DNA of 20,258 bases from Acidimicrobiales bacterium (GTDB lineage Bacteria; Actinomycetota; Acidimicrobiia; Acidimicrobiales; Palsa-688), in contig JAFAWZ010000185.1 of the NCBI GenBank assembly GCA_019241495.1, positions 1 to 20,258 on the forward strand. Reading direction: 5' to 3'. Made by a program: the position numbers and the translations under genes. How positions within the stretch are numbered: the stretch's first letter is position 1; the number at the start of each line of letters is the position of its first letter. Shown in pieces: positions 7,552 to 14,896 of the stretch. The notes under the pieces were generated by a model, which searched no databases, was not told where the DNA came from, and was given only the letters and a program-made list of their open reading frames with translations.

Positions 7552-8310
7552 ATGACCCGACTGGAACGAATCCTCAGCGCCGCCCTGGCCATCATCGTCA
7601 TCGGCGGCGGCGGGTACGCCATCGGACGGACCACCGCCCCGGGCGCCTCGCTCACGGAGCCCCGAGCCGCCGGCAGCGCAGCTTCGACGACCTCCACCAC
7701 CATGGACATGGGAGGCGGATCGCCCACCACCGGCCCGTCGGGGCCGGGGTCGCAGCCGGGCTCGTCCGCGGCCGGCTACCGCAACGACGCCCTGGCCACC
7801 CAGATCGCCCAACAAGAAGGAACCCAGCTGGCGGCCGACTCGCCCACCTATACCCCTGCCGCCCAAACCCGAGCCGCCGGCGAAGCCACACCCACCGGTG
7901 CCACGCAGGACAAGGCGGCCGACACCGTCACCTTCCACACCGACACGGTGTCGTTCAACGCGGTGAGCGTGCCACCAGGCGGTCCGGACATGACCTTCCG
8001 CATCGCCGGGCTGGTCAACCCCACCCTCGTGGTGCCCGAAGGCGCCACCGTCACCGTCGTGTTCATCAACGCCGACACCGACGAGGCCCACGGTTGGGAA
8101 GTGACCGCAGCCCAACCACCATTCCAGTTCCAGCCCGGCACGGCCGCGTTCGCCGGCGCCTTCGCCCGAGGCCTGGGCGACCCCACCGTAGCGGGAGATG
8201 GAACCGAGACCATCACCTTCACCGCCGACAAGACCGGCACCTACCAGTACGTGTGCCCCATGCCCGGCCACGCCCAGATGGGCATGCACGGAGCCTTCGA
8301 TGTGCGCTGA
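7552..8310 (+). CDS. Membrane-anchored cupredoxin (blue copper protein, rusticyanin/sulfocyanin-like)
   Basis: A 252-aa protein with an N-terminal membrane anchor or signal (about residues 7-26, ILSAALAIIVIGGGGYAIG). A low-complexity Ser/Thr/Gly linker follows, with TTTMDMGGGSP (a possible weak metal-binding patch), and then a cupredoxin domain from about residue 120 to the end. Type-1 copper ligands are visible: His180 in DEAHGWEV, then Cys235, His240 and Met245 in the C-x4-H-x4-M pattern of VCPMPGHAQMGM, spaced as in rusticyanin and sulfocyanin. It would act outside the cytoplasmic membrane as an electron carrier or copper-binding protein. It lies 28 bp after the MFS gene and 56 bp before padR, so it is probably cotranscribed with the exporter. 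No oxidase, cytochrome or copper ATPase is nearby to name a redox partner. Confidence 0.88.
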   Translation: MTRLERILSAALAIIVIGGGGYAIGRTTAPGASLTEPRAAGSAASTTSTTMDMGGGSPTTGPSGPGSQPGSSAAGYRNDALATQIAQQEGTQLAADSPTYTPAAQTRAAGEATPTGATQDKAADTVTFHTDTVSFNAVSVPPGGPDMTFRIAGLVNPTLVVPEGATVTVVFINADTDEAHGWEVTAAQPPFQFQPGTAAFAGAFARGLGDPTVAGDGTETITFTADKTGTYQYVCPMPGHAQMGMHGAFDVR

Positions 8311-8331
8311 GCGGCCGCCACCCCGTCCTGC

Positions 8332-8366
8332 TTGACCAGCCCAGCTAGTCATGTTTGACTACTCCT
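8332..8366 (+). promoter_or_regulatory. padR promoter with perfect inverted-repeat operator
   Basis: TTGACC (8332-8337) lies 35 nt before the GTG at 8367. TAGTCATGTTTGACTA (8346-8361) is a perfect 6-bp inverted repeat around TGTT, placed over the spacer and -10 region. A 14-bp core (CTAGTCATGTTTGA) is identical to the site in front of the MFS gene, with identical distances to the -35 box and start codon. Such placement fits autorepression by the PadR protein and a leaderless transcript. Confidence 0.65.
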
Positions 8367-8996
8367 GTGAATAGCAGCGTGAGTGTGCGCCTGTTCATAC
8401 TCGGCGCCCTAGCCCGAGGCGGCCCCATGTACGGCCACCAGATCCGGCGTGAAGCCCAGGTCGACCGGACCGAACTTTGGACGGACATCAAACACGGGTC
8501 GCTCTACGGGGCCTTGCACCGCATGGCCGCCGAAGGCGTCATCGCAAAGGTCCGCACGGAGCAGGAGGGCAACATGCCCGCCCGCACCATCTACCAGATC
8601 ACCGAAGCCGGCATCGCAGAACTGGTCGCCATCCGAGACCAAGCCCTACGAGACACCAGACTGCGCCCCGACCCCGTCGACCTCGCCCTCCAAAACGCCG
8701 CCGACATGTCCGAAGACGAACTACGCAGCGTCCTCGAACAACGCCGAGCCGCCATCGCCGCCGACCTCGCTGCCTGGCGGCACCTCCACGACACCGCCGC
8801 CCCCTTCCTCACCCCCATCGAAGACATCGCCTTCCGTCACAGCGTCATGCGAGTCGAAACCGAAGTGGCCTGGCACGACGAATTCCTCAACGCTCTTCCT
8901 AAGATCTACCAGCTGAGTGACCCGCCCCACGAACCCCCGGGCCCCGCGGTCAAGTCCAAGGCCAGGAATCGAGCCACCAAGAAATCACAACAGTGA
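8367..8996 (+). CDS. PadR-family transcriptional regulator
   Basis: A 209-aa PadR-type winged-helix repressor with the longer C-terminal helical domain. The N-terminal domain reads SVSVRLFILGALARGGPMYG, HQIRREAQVDRTELWTDIKH, GSLYGALHRMAAEGVIAKVR and ARTIYQITEAG, all typical of PadR. From about residue 95 a long helical region (dimerisation and effector binding) runs to a basic tail ending NRATKKSQQ. The GTG at 8367 is chosen because it places the start at SVRLF as in relatives and 5 nt after the operator; TTG 8355 lies inside the operator. PadR proteins usually repress exporter or detoxification genes and respond to small planar or phenolic compounds. The shared operator predicts that it controls itself, the MFS-cupredoxin pair and the divergent SDR-like gene. 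Confidence 0.92.
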   Translation: MNSSVSVRLFILGALARGGPMYGHQIRREAQVDRTELWTDIKHGSLYGALHRMAAEGVIAKVRTEQEGNMPARTIYQITEAGIAELVAIRDQALRDTRLRPDPVDLALQNAADMSEDELRSVLEQRRAAIAADLAAWRHLHDTAAPFLTPIEDIAFRHSVMRVETEVAWHDEFLNALPKIYQLSDPPHEPPGPAVKSKARNRATKKSQQ

Positions 8997-9141
8997 ATCG
9001 CAGCAACCGAGCCCACAGAACCACCCCAACCACCCACGCAGGCCATACGAACCGCGGACTAACGGAGCCGTGGACGCACGCCGGTGCTGACCAGCCGGGG
9101 CGCTATTCGGCTCTGCGGGCTCGACGGTCGGGCTCGGTGGG

Positions 9142-10044
9142 TCAGCTGGAAAGGTCACGGAGAGCCTCGATGGTGCGGGTACGTTCGGTGTCTGAGCCAA
9201 GGGGAGAGGCAACGAACTCGCTGACGCCGGCGTCGACCATGCGTTGCAGTCGCGTTTCGACGGTGCGGAGGTCCCCGGCGATGATCATGTCGGCGACGCC
9301 GTCCGCACCTTCTCGGTCGAGCATGGCCCGGTAGCTGGGTAGCTGCCCTGCAAGGCTGAAGTGGCGGGCCGCGTGCTCGCGGACCTCGCTGGGGTTGTCG
9401 GTGACCGCGACCATGACCATGGCCAGCACTCTTGGTGCCGGCCGGTCGGCGGCTCGTGCGGCGGCGGTGATGGTGGGGACGATGTGCTCGGCGAGCGTTT
9501 TCGGGCCGACCCGGTTGGTGATGGTGCCGTCGGCCAGCTCCCCGGCGACCTGTAGCATCCTTGGTCCCAGGGCGGACACCAAGACGGGCGGCGGCTCGGC
9601 TCCGTTCACCGTCACTGTCCCAGCCGCCCGCAACGTCGTGCCTTGGTAGTCGACGGGCTGGCCGCCGAGGACGGGACCGAGCACGGTCAGGTAATCCCGC
9701 AGGTGGCTGGCCGGTCGACGGAACGAATACCCGTATTGGCCTTCGACGATTGGCCGGTGGCTGAGCCCGATGCCGAGGGTGAGCCGGTTTCCGGTGGCCG
9801 CCTGGGCGCTCAACGCCTGGGCGGCCAGGCTGAGCGGATGGCGCGAGTAGGTCAGGGTGATCGCGGTTCCCACGGGGAGTTCCGGTATCTCGCGGGCGAC
9901 AGCGGTCAACGCCACGAGCGGATCCCAGTCAGCGTGCTGGCCCATCCAGAACCTCGTGAACCCGCCCTCGGCCACCCTCCTCGCCGCATCGATGACATGG
10001 TCGATGCTGCGGTCGCGTTCGTCGATGACGATCCCGATGCGCAT
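9142..10044 (-). CDS. F420-dependent LLM-class oxidoreductase (TIGR03564-like)
   Basis: A 300-aa luciferase-like monooxygenase-superfamily enzyme. It starts MRIGIVIDERDRSIDHVIDA and carries segments characteristic of actinobacterial F420-dependent members: VGTAITLTYSRHPLSLAAQA, ATGNRLTLGIGLSHRPIVEG, PPPVLVSALGPRMLQVAGEL, ADGTITNRVGPKTLAEHIVP and GQLPSYRAMLDREGADGVAD. Proteins like this use reduced deazaflavin F420 in a TIM barrel to reduce or oxidise small molecules; FMN use cannot be excluded. The ATG at 10044 begins at the first beta strand; extending further upstream would enter the TetR gene. It follows the tetR stop by 10 bp, so the two form an operon and the enzyme is probably TetR-controlled. 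The substrate is unknown. Confidence 0.9.
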   Translation of the reverse strand: MRIGIVIDERDRSIDHVIDAARRVAEGGFTRFWMGQHADWDPLVALTAVAREIPELPVGTAITLTYSRHPLSLAAQALSAQAATGNRLTLGIGLSHRPIVEGQYGYSFRRPASHLRDYLTVLGPVLGGQPVDYQGTTLRAAGTVTVNGAEPPPVLVSALGPRMLQVAGELADGTITNRVGPKTLAEHIVPTITAAARAADRPAPRVLAMVMVAVTDNPSEVREHAARHFSLAGQLPSYRAMLDREGADGVADMIIAGDLRTVETRLQRMVDAGVSEFVASPLGSDTERTRTIEALRDLSS

Positions 10045-10054
10045 GGCGACGGCC

Positions 10055-10735
10055 CTATTCGTACGCTTGGCGTAGCCAAGCTCGGTGGCCGTCGCCGATC
10101 CGGTCGAAGATCTCGACCGCTTGGGGGGACAGGTCGGCCAAGTCGATGTTAGGCAGCGGGTCGGGCTCGAACGCTGCCTTGGCCGTGGCGGCCAGCACGT
10201 TCGCCCGATGGTCACGGCGTCGGTTGGGCTGCCTGGTACGGGATTGGGCGATGAAGAAGCCCTCGAGGAGGGCGTGCCAAGCGAAGACCAGGTCCCCGAT
10301 GTCGAGGTCGTTGCGCACCAGAGCGTGTTTGGCCAGCAGTGCCAGGTAGTCATCGAGCAGGTTCTGATGGCCGGTGTCGTGTCGGGCTCGGCTGAGCTTG
10401 CCCAGCACTTCGGGGTCGGCCACCGCCAACGCGGTCAGCAGGGGACGTTTGCACACGGCCGCGAAGTGCGCTCTGGTCACGCGGTGCAGGACCACTTCGC
10501 CCGGGTCTCCCCGGATACCGGCCGCGAGGTCGTCGCAGGCGCGCGCCAGTTCCCGCCTGAACGCGGCCATGAAGAGGTCCTCCCTGGTCCGCCAGTGCAG
10601 GTAGACGGTGCCCTTGCCGATCCCAGCTTGGCGGGCCACGTCCTCGACCGTCACCCGGTTGTAGCCCACCCGCAGCAACAGGTCGCTGGCCGCGTCGAGC
10701 ACGGCATCTGTCCGGGTCTGACGCTCCACGGCCAC
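10055..10735 (-). CDS. TetR-family transcriptional regulator (first of two)
   Basis: A 226-aa TetR regulator. The N-terminal HTH is clear: DAVLDAASDLLLRVGYNRVT, VEDVARQAGIGKGTVYLHWR, TREDLFMAAFRREL. The all-helical ligand domain follows. GTG 10735 is preferred because a -10 box TACAAT ends 6 nt before it, as expected for a leaderless transcript; GTG 10729, preceded at 5 nt by GGGGAGG, is the alternative and would remove only two residues. It is the first gene of an operon with the F420-type oxidoreductase (10-bp gap), and an imperfect 21-bp palindrome lies inside its own promoter, so autoregulation is likely. Confidence 0.9.
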   Translation of the reverse strand: MAVERQTRTDAVLDAASDLLLRVGYNRVTVEDVARQAGIGKGTVYLHWRTREDLFMAAFRRELARACDDLAAGIRGDPGEVVLHRVTRAHFAAVCKRPLLTALAVADPEVLGKLSRARHDTGHQNLLDDYLALLAKHALVRNDLDIGDLVFAWHALLEGFFIAQSRTRQPNRRRDHRANVLAATAKAAFEPDPLPNIDLADLSPQAVEIFDRIGDGHRAWLRQAYE

Positions 10736-10741
10736 CTCCCC

Positions 10742-10771
10742 ATTGTATGACCAAATCTGAAATCTGGTCAA
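10742..10771 (-). promoter_or_regulatory. Promoter and operator of the TetR / F420-oxidoreductase operon
   Basis: On the minus strand TTGACC (10771-10766) and TACAAT (10747-10742) are separated by 18 bp. The imperfect palindrome GACCA-N11-TGGTC (10749-10769) fills the space between and overlaps both boxes, the position expected for a repressor operator. The TetR protein encoded immediately downstream is the natural candidate to bind it. Confidence 0.6.
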
Positions 10772-10873
10772 CAACACCGCAGATGTGTGCTGCGGTAGGG
10801 GTCCTCGTCGGTGAGGACGCCCGACTAAAAGGCCGCACGGTCGGGTGGACTTCCTGTTCCACTTTGCAGAGTC

Positions 10874-10924
10874 CGGTCCAAGACCGCGGGTTCTGGTCGA
10901 TGACTTCGGTCTTATAGAGACCGA
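10874..10924. promoter_or_regulatory. Two inverted repeats between the divergent tetR genes
   Basis: CGGTC-CAA-GACCG (10874-10886) and TCGGTCT-TATAG-AGACCGA (10906-10924) are both perfect inverted repeats with the same CGGTC/GACCG half-site. Their centres are 35 bp apart in the 250-bp divergent intergenic region. They could be binding sites of one of the two TetR proteins or of an unlinked regulator. Different spacer lengths argue against simple identical sites. Confidence 0.35.
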
Positions 10925-10960
10925 TGGTCAATTGTGCGGCGTGGTGCCTTCGAAGTCGAC

Positions 10961-10988
10961 TGTACAGACTAGTTGTTACAATGGTCGG
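10961..10988 (+). promoter_or_regulatory. tetR2-gap promoter region: imperfect palindrome and leaderless -10 box
   Basis: TGTACAGACTAGTTGTTACA (10961-10980) has TGTA/TACA ends around an ACTAGT centre and looks like a TetR-type operator. Its end overlaps the -10 box TACAAT (10977-10982), which lies exactly 6 nt before the ATG at 10989. The mRNA is therefore probably leaderless. No strong -35 box is visible. Confidence 0.45.
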
Positions 10989-11593
10989 ATGAGTTCACGG
11001 GACCAGCTGCTGGGGGCGATGGCGGAGCTGCTGTGGGAGCGCGGGTACGCGGCGACAAGCCCCCGCGACGTGATGGCGCGGGCGGGCGTCGGGCAGGGCA
11101 GCATGTACCACCACTTCAGCGGGAAGCACGAGTTGGCGGTCGAGGCGCTGTTGTCTATCGCCGGGAAGCTAACCGCCGAGTCCTCGGTGCTGGAGGGAGA
11201 AGGTTCGCCGCTGGAGCGGATCAAGCGCTACCTCTCGTTGCCGCGGCCGGGAGCGCAGGGGTGCCGGGTGGGCCGGATGACCCAGGACCCCCAGGTGGTC
11301 ACGGACGCGGAACTCATCACGATCGTCGCGGATGCCTTCGACACGATGCTGGGGCGCTGGGAGCAGGCGATCACCGACGCAATTTCGGCCGGAGAGCTCC
11401 CGGCGAGCATTGTGCCGGCCGAGCTGGCCCGGACGCTGGCCGCGGTCATCCAGGGCGGCTACGTGCTCGCCCGAGCGAAGGGCGGACAGGCATCGATGGA
11501 CGCCGCCATACGCGGAGTCATGGGCCTGCTCGACGCTGCAAACGCCGCTCTTACCGCCGATCCACTGGCCGACCGGAGAAGGAGAAGCACCCT

Positions 11594-11597
<4 letters not shown>
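10989..11597 (+). CDS. TetR-family transcriptional regulator (second), coupled to GAPDH
   Basis: A 202-aa TetR regulator starting MSSRDQLLGAMAELLWERGY. The HTH region reads AATSPRDVMARAGVGQGSMY followed by HHFSGKHELAVEAL. The ligand domain carries the GCRVGRMTQDPQVV segment common in one TetR subgroup, whose conserved Cys could matter for sensing. The ATG at 10989 fits the -10 box spacing; the upstream in-frame ATG at 10845 would translate promoter sequence. The stop codon overlaps the GTG of the next gene (GTGA at 11594-11597), so regulator and GAPDH are translationally coupled and must be made together. The palindrome at 10961-10980 suggests autorepression. Confidence 0.9.
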
Positions 11598-12589
<992 letters not shown>

Positions 12590-12639
12590 GGCCCGGATGC
12601 AATCCAGTACCTGCCTCACGGGCGATGGACAGCCCCGAA

Positions 12640-12850
12640 GGCGCCCCGAGAGTCGCGATGCATGGAGTCGCCTGGGGCCATGTCGTCGCCACGCTCCCCG
12701 TCATGGGAGAACGGCTGTCAGAGCCGCGGACGCTCGACGCACTGGCGGAGGCGGTCCATCTATCCCGCTCCCAGCTCGTCCCAGCCTTCCATCCCGTTCC
12801 CAGCTCGTCAGAGCGCTCGACGCGACGATCGGCGCGAGCCCGATTGGCTC
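12640..12850 (+). pseudogene. AraC-type HTH remnant, frameshifted by a 29-bp tandem duplication
   Basis: One frame reads MGERLSEPRTLDALAEAVHL then SRSQLV, the first helices of an AraC/XylS DNA-binding domain. A second frame reads SRSQLVRALDATIGASPI, which is how that domain should continue. Both contain SRSQLV because a 19-bp sequence (12762-12780 and 12791-12809, 18 of 19 identical) is repeated at a 29-bp offset, and 29 is not a multiple of 3. Removing one unit would rejoin the frames. The second HTH and the rest of the domain are missing. The remnant lies between gap and the HxlR gene. Confidence 0.55.
12762..12809 (+). repeat. 29-bp offset tandem repeat inside the AraC remnant
   Basis: ATCCCGCTCCCAGCTCGTC (12762-12780) recurs as ATCCCGTTCCCAGCTCGTC (12791-12809). 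The repeat changes the reading frame of the AraC-like remnant. Confidence 0.7.
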
Positions 12851-12856
12851 GAGACG

Positions 12857-13207
12857 ATGATGGTTGATCCTCTACCAGCGCAGCGCTTCGTCGAGCTGAT
12901 CAATGGCAGGTGGACCATGGCGGTGCTAGCCCTGCTAGCCCGAGGCGGCCGCCGCTACCAAGACATCGACGATGCGCTCGACGCCGTCTCGCACAAGGTC
13001 CTCACCGACACGCTTCGGCGCGCTGAACGAGACGGACTCATCACTCGCCGCCTCGACTCTGGACGCGTCGAGACGGCTGCGCTCTACGAGCTCACTGATC
13101 TCGGACGGTCGCTCGACGATCCGCTTGTGGCATTGGAGCGATGGGTCGACAGCTACTGGTCGCGGATCGAAGCCGCCCGCCAAATATGGGATCGACGAGA
13201 GAGCTAG
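12857..13207 (+). CDS. Short HxlR-family transcriptional regulator
   Basis: A 116-aa HxlR-type winged-helix protein: FVELINGRWTMAVLALLARG, RRYQDIDDALDAVSHKVLTD, TLRRAERDGLITRRLDSGRV, ETAALYELTDLGRSLDDPLV and ALERWVDSYW. It lacks the Cys at the N-terminal position common in the family, so thiol sensing at that residue is unlikely. ATG 12857 is used (12860 is equally possible); the frame is open further upstream but that stretch overlaps the AraC remnant and looks like shadow sequence. No enzyme gene is adjacent in the same direction except the Tad operon 220 bp downstream. The target is unknown. Confidence 0.85.
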   Translation: MMVDPLPAQRFVELINGRWTMAVLALLARGGRRYQDIDDALDAVSHKVLTDTLRRAERDGLITRRLDSGRVETAALYELTDLGRSLDDPLVALERWVDSYWSRIEAARQIWDRRES

Positions 13208-13427
13208 TACCACTAGGCACCTATTAGTTCCTTGGGGCGTATTGAAGTGCTAAGGGTCACTCCGGCGACTTAGGCCACTCCAGGGTGACGTCAGGTTCCT
13301 CTAGGTAACCGAAGACTCGTTGAAGTGCCGTTTTGTCCGGTGTATTGGTGGAGATCGAAGGAGATACGGGCCAGCCTCGTCTCCGAGGTCCATATGGCCC
13401 GGCCGCTTGTGGAGGTTTAGATCGCTT
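13208..13427. other. Intergenic region before the Tad operon
   Basis: 220 bp lie without a gene. A direct repeat TTGAAGTGC occurs at 13242-13250 and 13320-13328, and a small hairpin CCTCG-TCTC-CGAGG lies about 50 bp before the lipoprotein start. GGAGG (13411-13415) is a ribosome binding site 12 nt before the ATG at 13428. I see no clear -35/-10 pair. Confidence 0.35.
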
Positions 13428-14009
13428 ATGCGAATCGGTCGGCGTGTTCGTGGTGCGACGGTGATTGTCGCCCTGGTCGGCCTGTGCCTCCTTACCGGCT
13501 GCTCTGGTTCTCACGGCGGGGCTGAGTCTGGCACCCGTAGCACCTCGACCTCGCTAGCGACCACGTCGTCGTCGGTTCCGAGGACGCCGTCCTCGACGAC
13601 TACAACTTCCGTCGCGGCGGTGTTGGACGCGTACCGGGCCGGTTGGGCCGCGTTCGAGCACGCCCTGGCTGACGCCAATCCGGAGGACCCGGAGCTGGCG
13701 GGAACCATGGTCGACCCGGAGCTCCAACAGGTGAAGGCGAATATGCTCGCCGACCAACTGCACGGGATGGTCGGGCGTGGGACGACGACCCTGCATCCGA
13801 AGATCACGGCCCTTTCGGCGATGTCGGCCACGGTGGTCGATTGCGCTTACAGCACCGCCGAGTTGGTGTACCAGGCGACGGGCAAACCGGTGCCTCCGGT
13901 GACTCCACCGGAGAGCGACGGGGTGACCTCCACGTTGGTGCTTTCGGGCGGGTCGTGGAAGGTGTCGAAGCAGATTGTGACGGACGGCCAATGCGCGCCC
14001 AGCTCCTGA
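13428..14009 (+). CDS. Putative lipoprotein at the head of the Tad operon
   Basis: A 193-aa exported lipoprotein. The basic n-region MRIGRRVRGA leads to a hydrophobic stretch and the lipobox LLTGC, then a Ser/Thr-rich linker of about 40 residues. The mature domain has AVLDAYRAGWAAFEHALADA, NPEDPELAGTMVDPELQQVK, TTLHPKITALSAMSATVVDC and a closing STLVLSGGSWKVSKQIVTDG. The helix-rich first half and strand-rich second half ending in GGSWKV resemble the NTF2-like lipoproteins common in actinobacteria; this is an inference. It would be anchored on the outer face of the membrane. The stop overlaps the next start by 19 bp, so it is cotranslated with the PKD-like protein and the pilus genes. The start is supported by GGAGG 12 nt upstream. 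Confidence 0.82.
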   Translation: MRIGRRVRGATVIVALVGLCLLTGCSGSHGGAESGTRSTSTSLATTSSSVPRTPSSTTTTSVAAVLDAYRAGWAAFEHALADANPEDPELAGTMVDPELQQVKANMLADQLHGMVGRGTTTLHPKITALSAMSATVVDCAYSTAELVYQATGKPVPPVTPPESDGVTSTLVLSGGSWKVSKQIVTDGQCAPSS

Positions 14010-14881
14010 GCGGCAGCGTTGCGCTTGCGGCCGTGGCCGCGTCGGTGTTGACCGGCGCTGGGCCGGCGTGGGCGGGCGACCCCAACGGCCAATACGGGTG
14101 GACGAACGCCCAGGCGTCGGGCGGCCAGCTCACGGTCCAGGCTGGTCACACGTACTGGACGCCCCCTGCGAACTCGTCGTGGGCGACGGCAGGGAAGAGT
14201 GATCCACCTCCTGGTAAGCCCGACCCTAACCAGCCGTATGGCTGCACCTACCAGGCAGACCCCGAGGCGTTGCAGACTCTCGGCTCGGGTGGCGCAACGC
14301 CAGGCCAGTGGATGATCCCGACCTGTGCCGGCCCAGGGGTGATCGACCCGATGCCGCCGTTTTGGGTGACCGGCGCGCAGCCTGCCGCTGTGACCGTCCA
14401 GGTGGACCCGGTCGTGGTGGCCCAAAAGGCAGCGCAGGAGCTCGGCTTTGGGTCACCGACGATCGAGATGGCCCCACCGGACGGGTCGCCGCAGTTGGTG
14501 GGGGTGGCGGCCTGGTTGTGGATCGACCCGGGCGAGTGGCAGACCTTGACGGCGTCGGCGTCGGCCGGTCCGGTGACGTCGACGGCGACGGCGAGCCCGT
14601 CGAAGGTGGTGTGGGACATGGGCGACGGCGCCTCTGTCACTTGCGACGGTCCGGGCACCCCCTACAGCGCGTCTGACCCGAACGCCACGACGAACTGTTC
14701 TTACACGTGGCCGGACCCGGGCAGCTTCACCGTTACGGCGACGATCACGTGGACGGTGACGTGGACGGCGACGGGGGCACCGGGTGGCGGGAACCTCGGC
14801 GTTCATGCCGGTCCTCCCGCCCAGATGCCGGTGACGGTGACCGAGTCGCAGGCGATCAACACGCCGACCGGGAGCAACTAG
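13991..14881 (+). CDS. Exported PKD-domain-like protein of the Tad locus
   Basis: A 296-aa secreted protein. The signal peptide MRAQLLSGSVALAAVAASVL ends near GPAWAGD, an AxA-type cleavage site. The middle part has several Cys and Pro-rich segments (PYGCTYQADPEA, WMIPTCAGPGVIDPMPPFWV). The C-terminal third looks like a PKD-type beta sandwich: VVWDMGDGASVTCDGPGTPY, then NCSYTWPDPGSFTVTATITW and a Thr/Trp-rich strand. No membrane anchor follows, so it is released or bound to the envelope. PKD domains often bind surface partners or polysaccharide. Its position between the lipoprotein (19-bp overlap) and the cpaB-like gene (15-bp gap) suggests a surface accessory of the pilus. I do not know a named homologue. 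Confidence 0.8.
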   Translation: MRAQLLSGSVALAAVAASVLTGAGPAWAGDPNGQYGWTNAQASGGQLTVQAGHTYWTPPANSSWATAGKSDPPPGKPDPNQPYGCTYQADPEALQTLGSGGATPGQWMIPTCAGPGVIDPMPPFWVTGAQPAAVTVQVDPVVVAQKAAQELGFGSPTIEMAPPDGSPQLVGVAAWLWIDPGEWQTLTASASAGPVTSTATASPSKVVWDMGDGASVTCDGPGTPYSASDPNATTNCSYTWPDPGSFTVTATITWTVTWTATGAPGGGNLGVHAGPPAQMPVTVTESQAINTPTGSN

Positions 14882-14896
14882 AGGGACGGGAGCAAG

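Noticed and set aside
7411..8352. 313-aa minus-strand Gly/Val-rich frame
   Set aside because: It is antisense to the cupredoxin and exporter end; low complexity typical of GC-rich shadow frames.
8997..9141. Intrinsic terminator between convergent padR and oxidoreductase genes
   Set aside because: Only short stems such as AGCCG/CGGCT with a 10-nt loop are present and no T-tract follows; too weak to call.
10045..10353. N-terminal extension of the F420-type oxidoreductase to 403 aa
   Set aside because: The extension overlaps the tetR1 C-terminus in another frame and is Thr/Ser/Pro-rich; the TIM-barrel start MRIGIVID is at 10044.
10973..11593. Long N-terminal extension fused to GAPDH (538-aa frame)
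   Set aside because: This part is the +1 shadow of the tetR2 gene, rich in Gly/Arg; GAPDH family proteins begin at the GTG at 11594.
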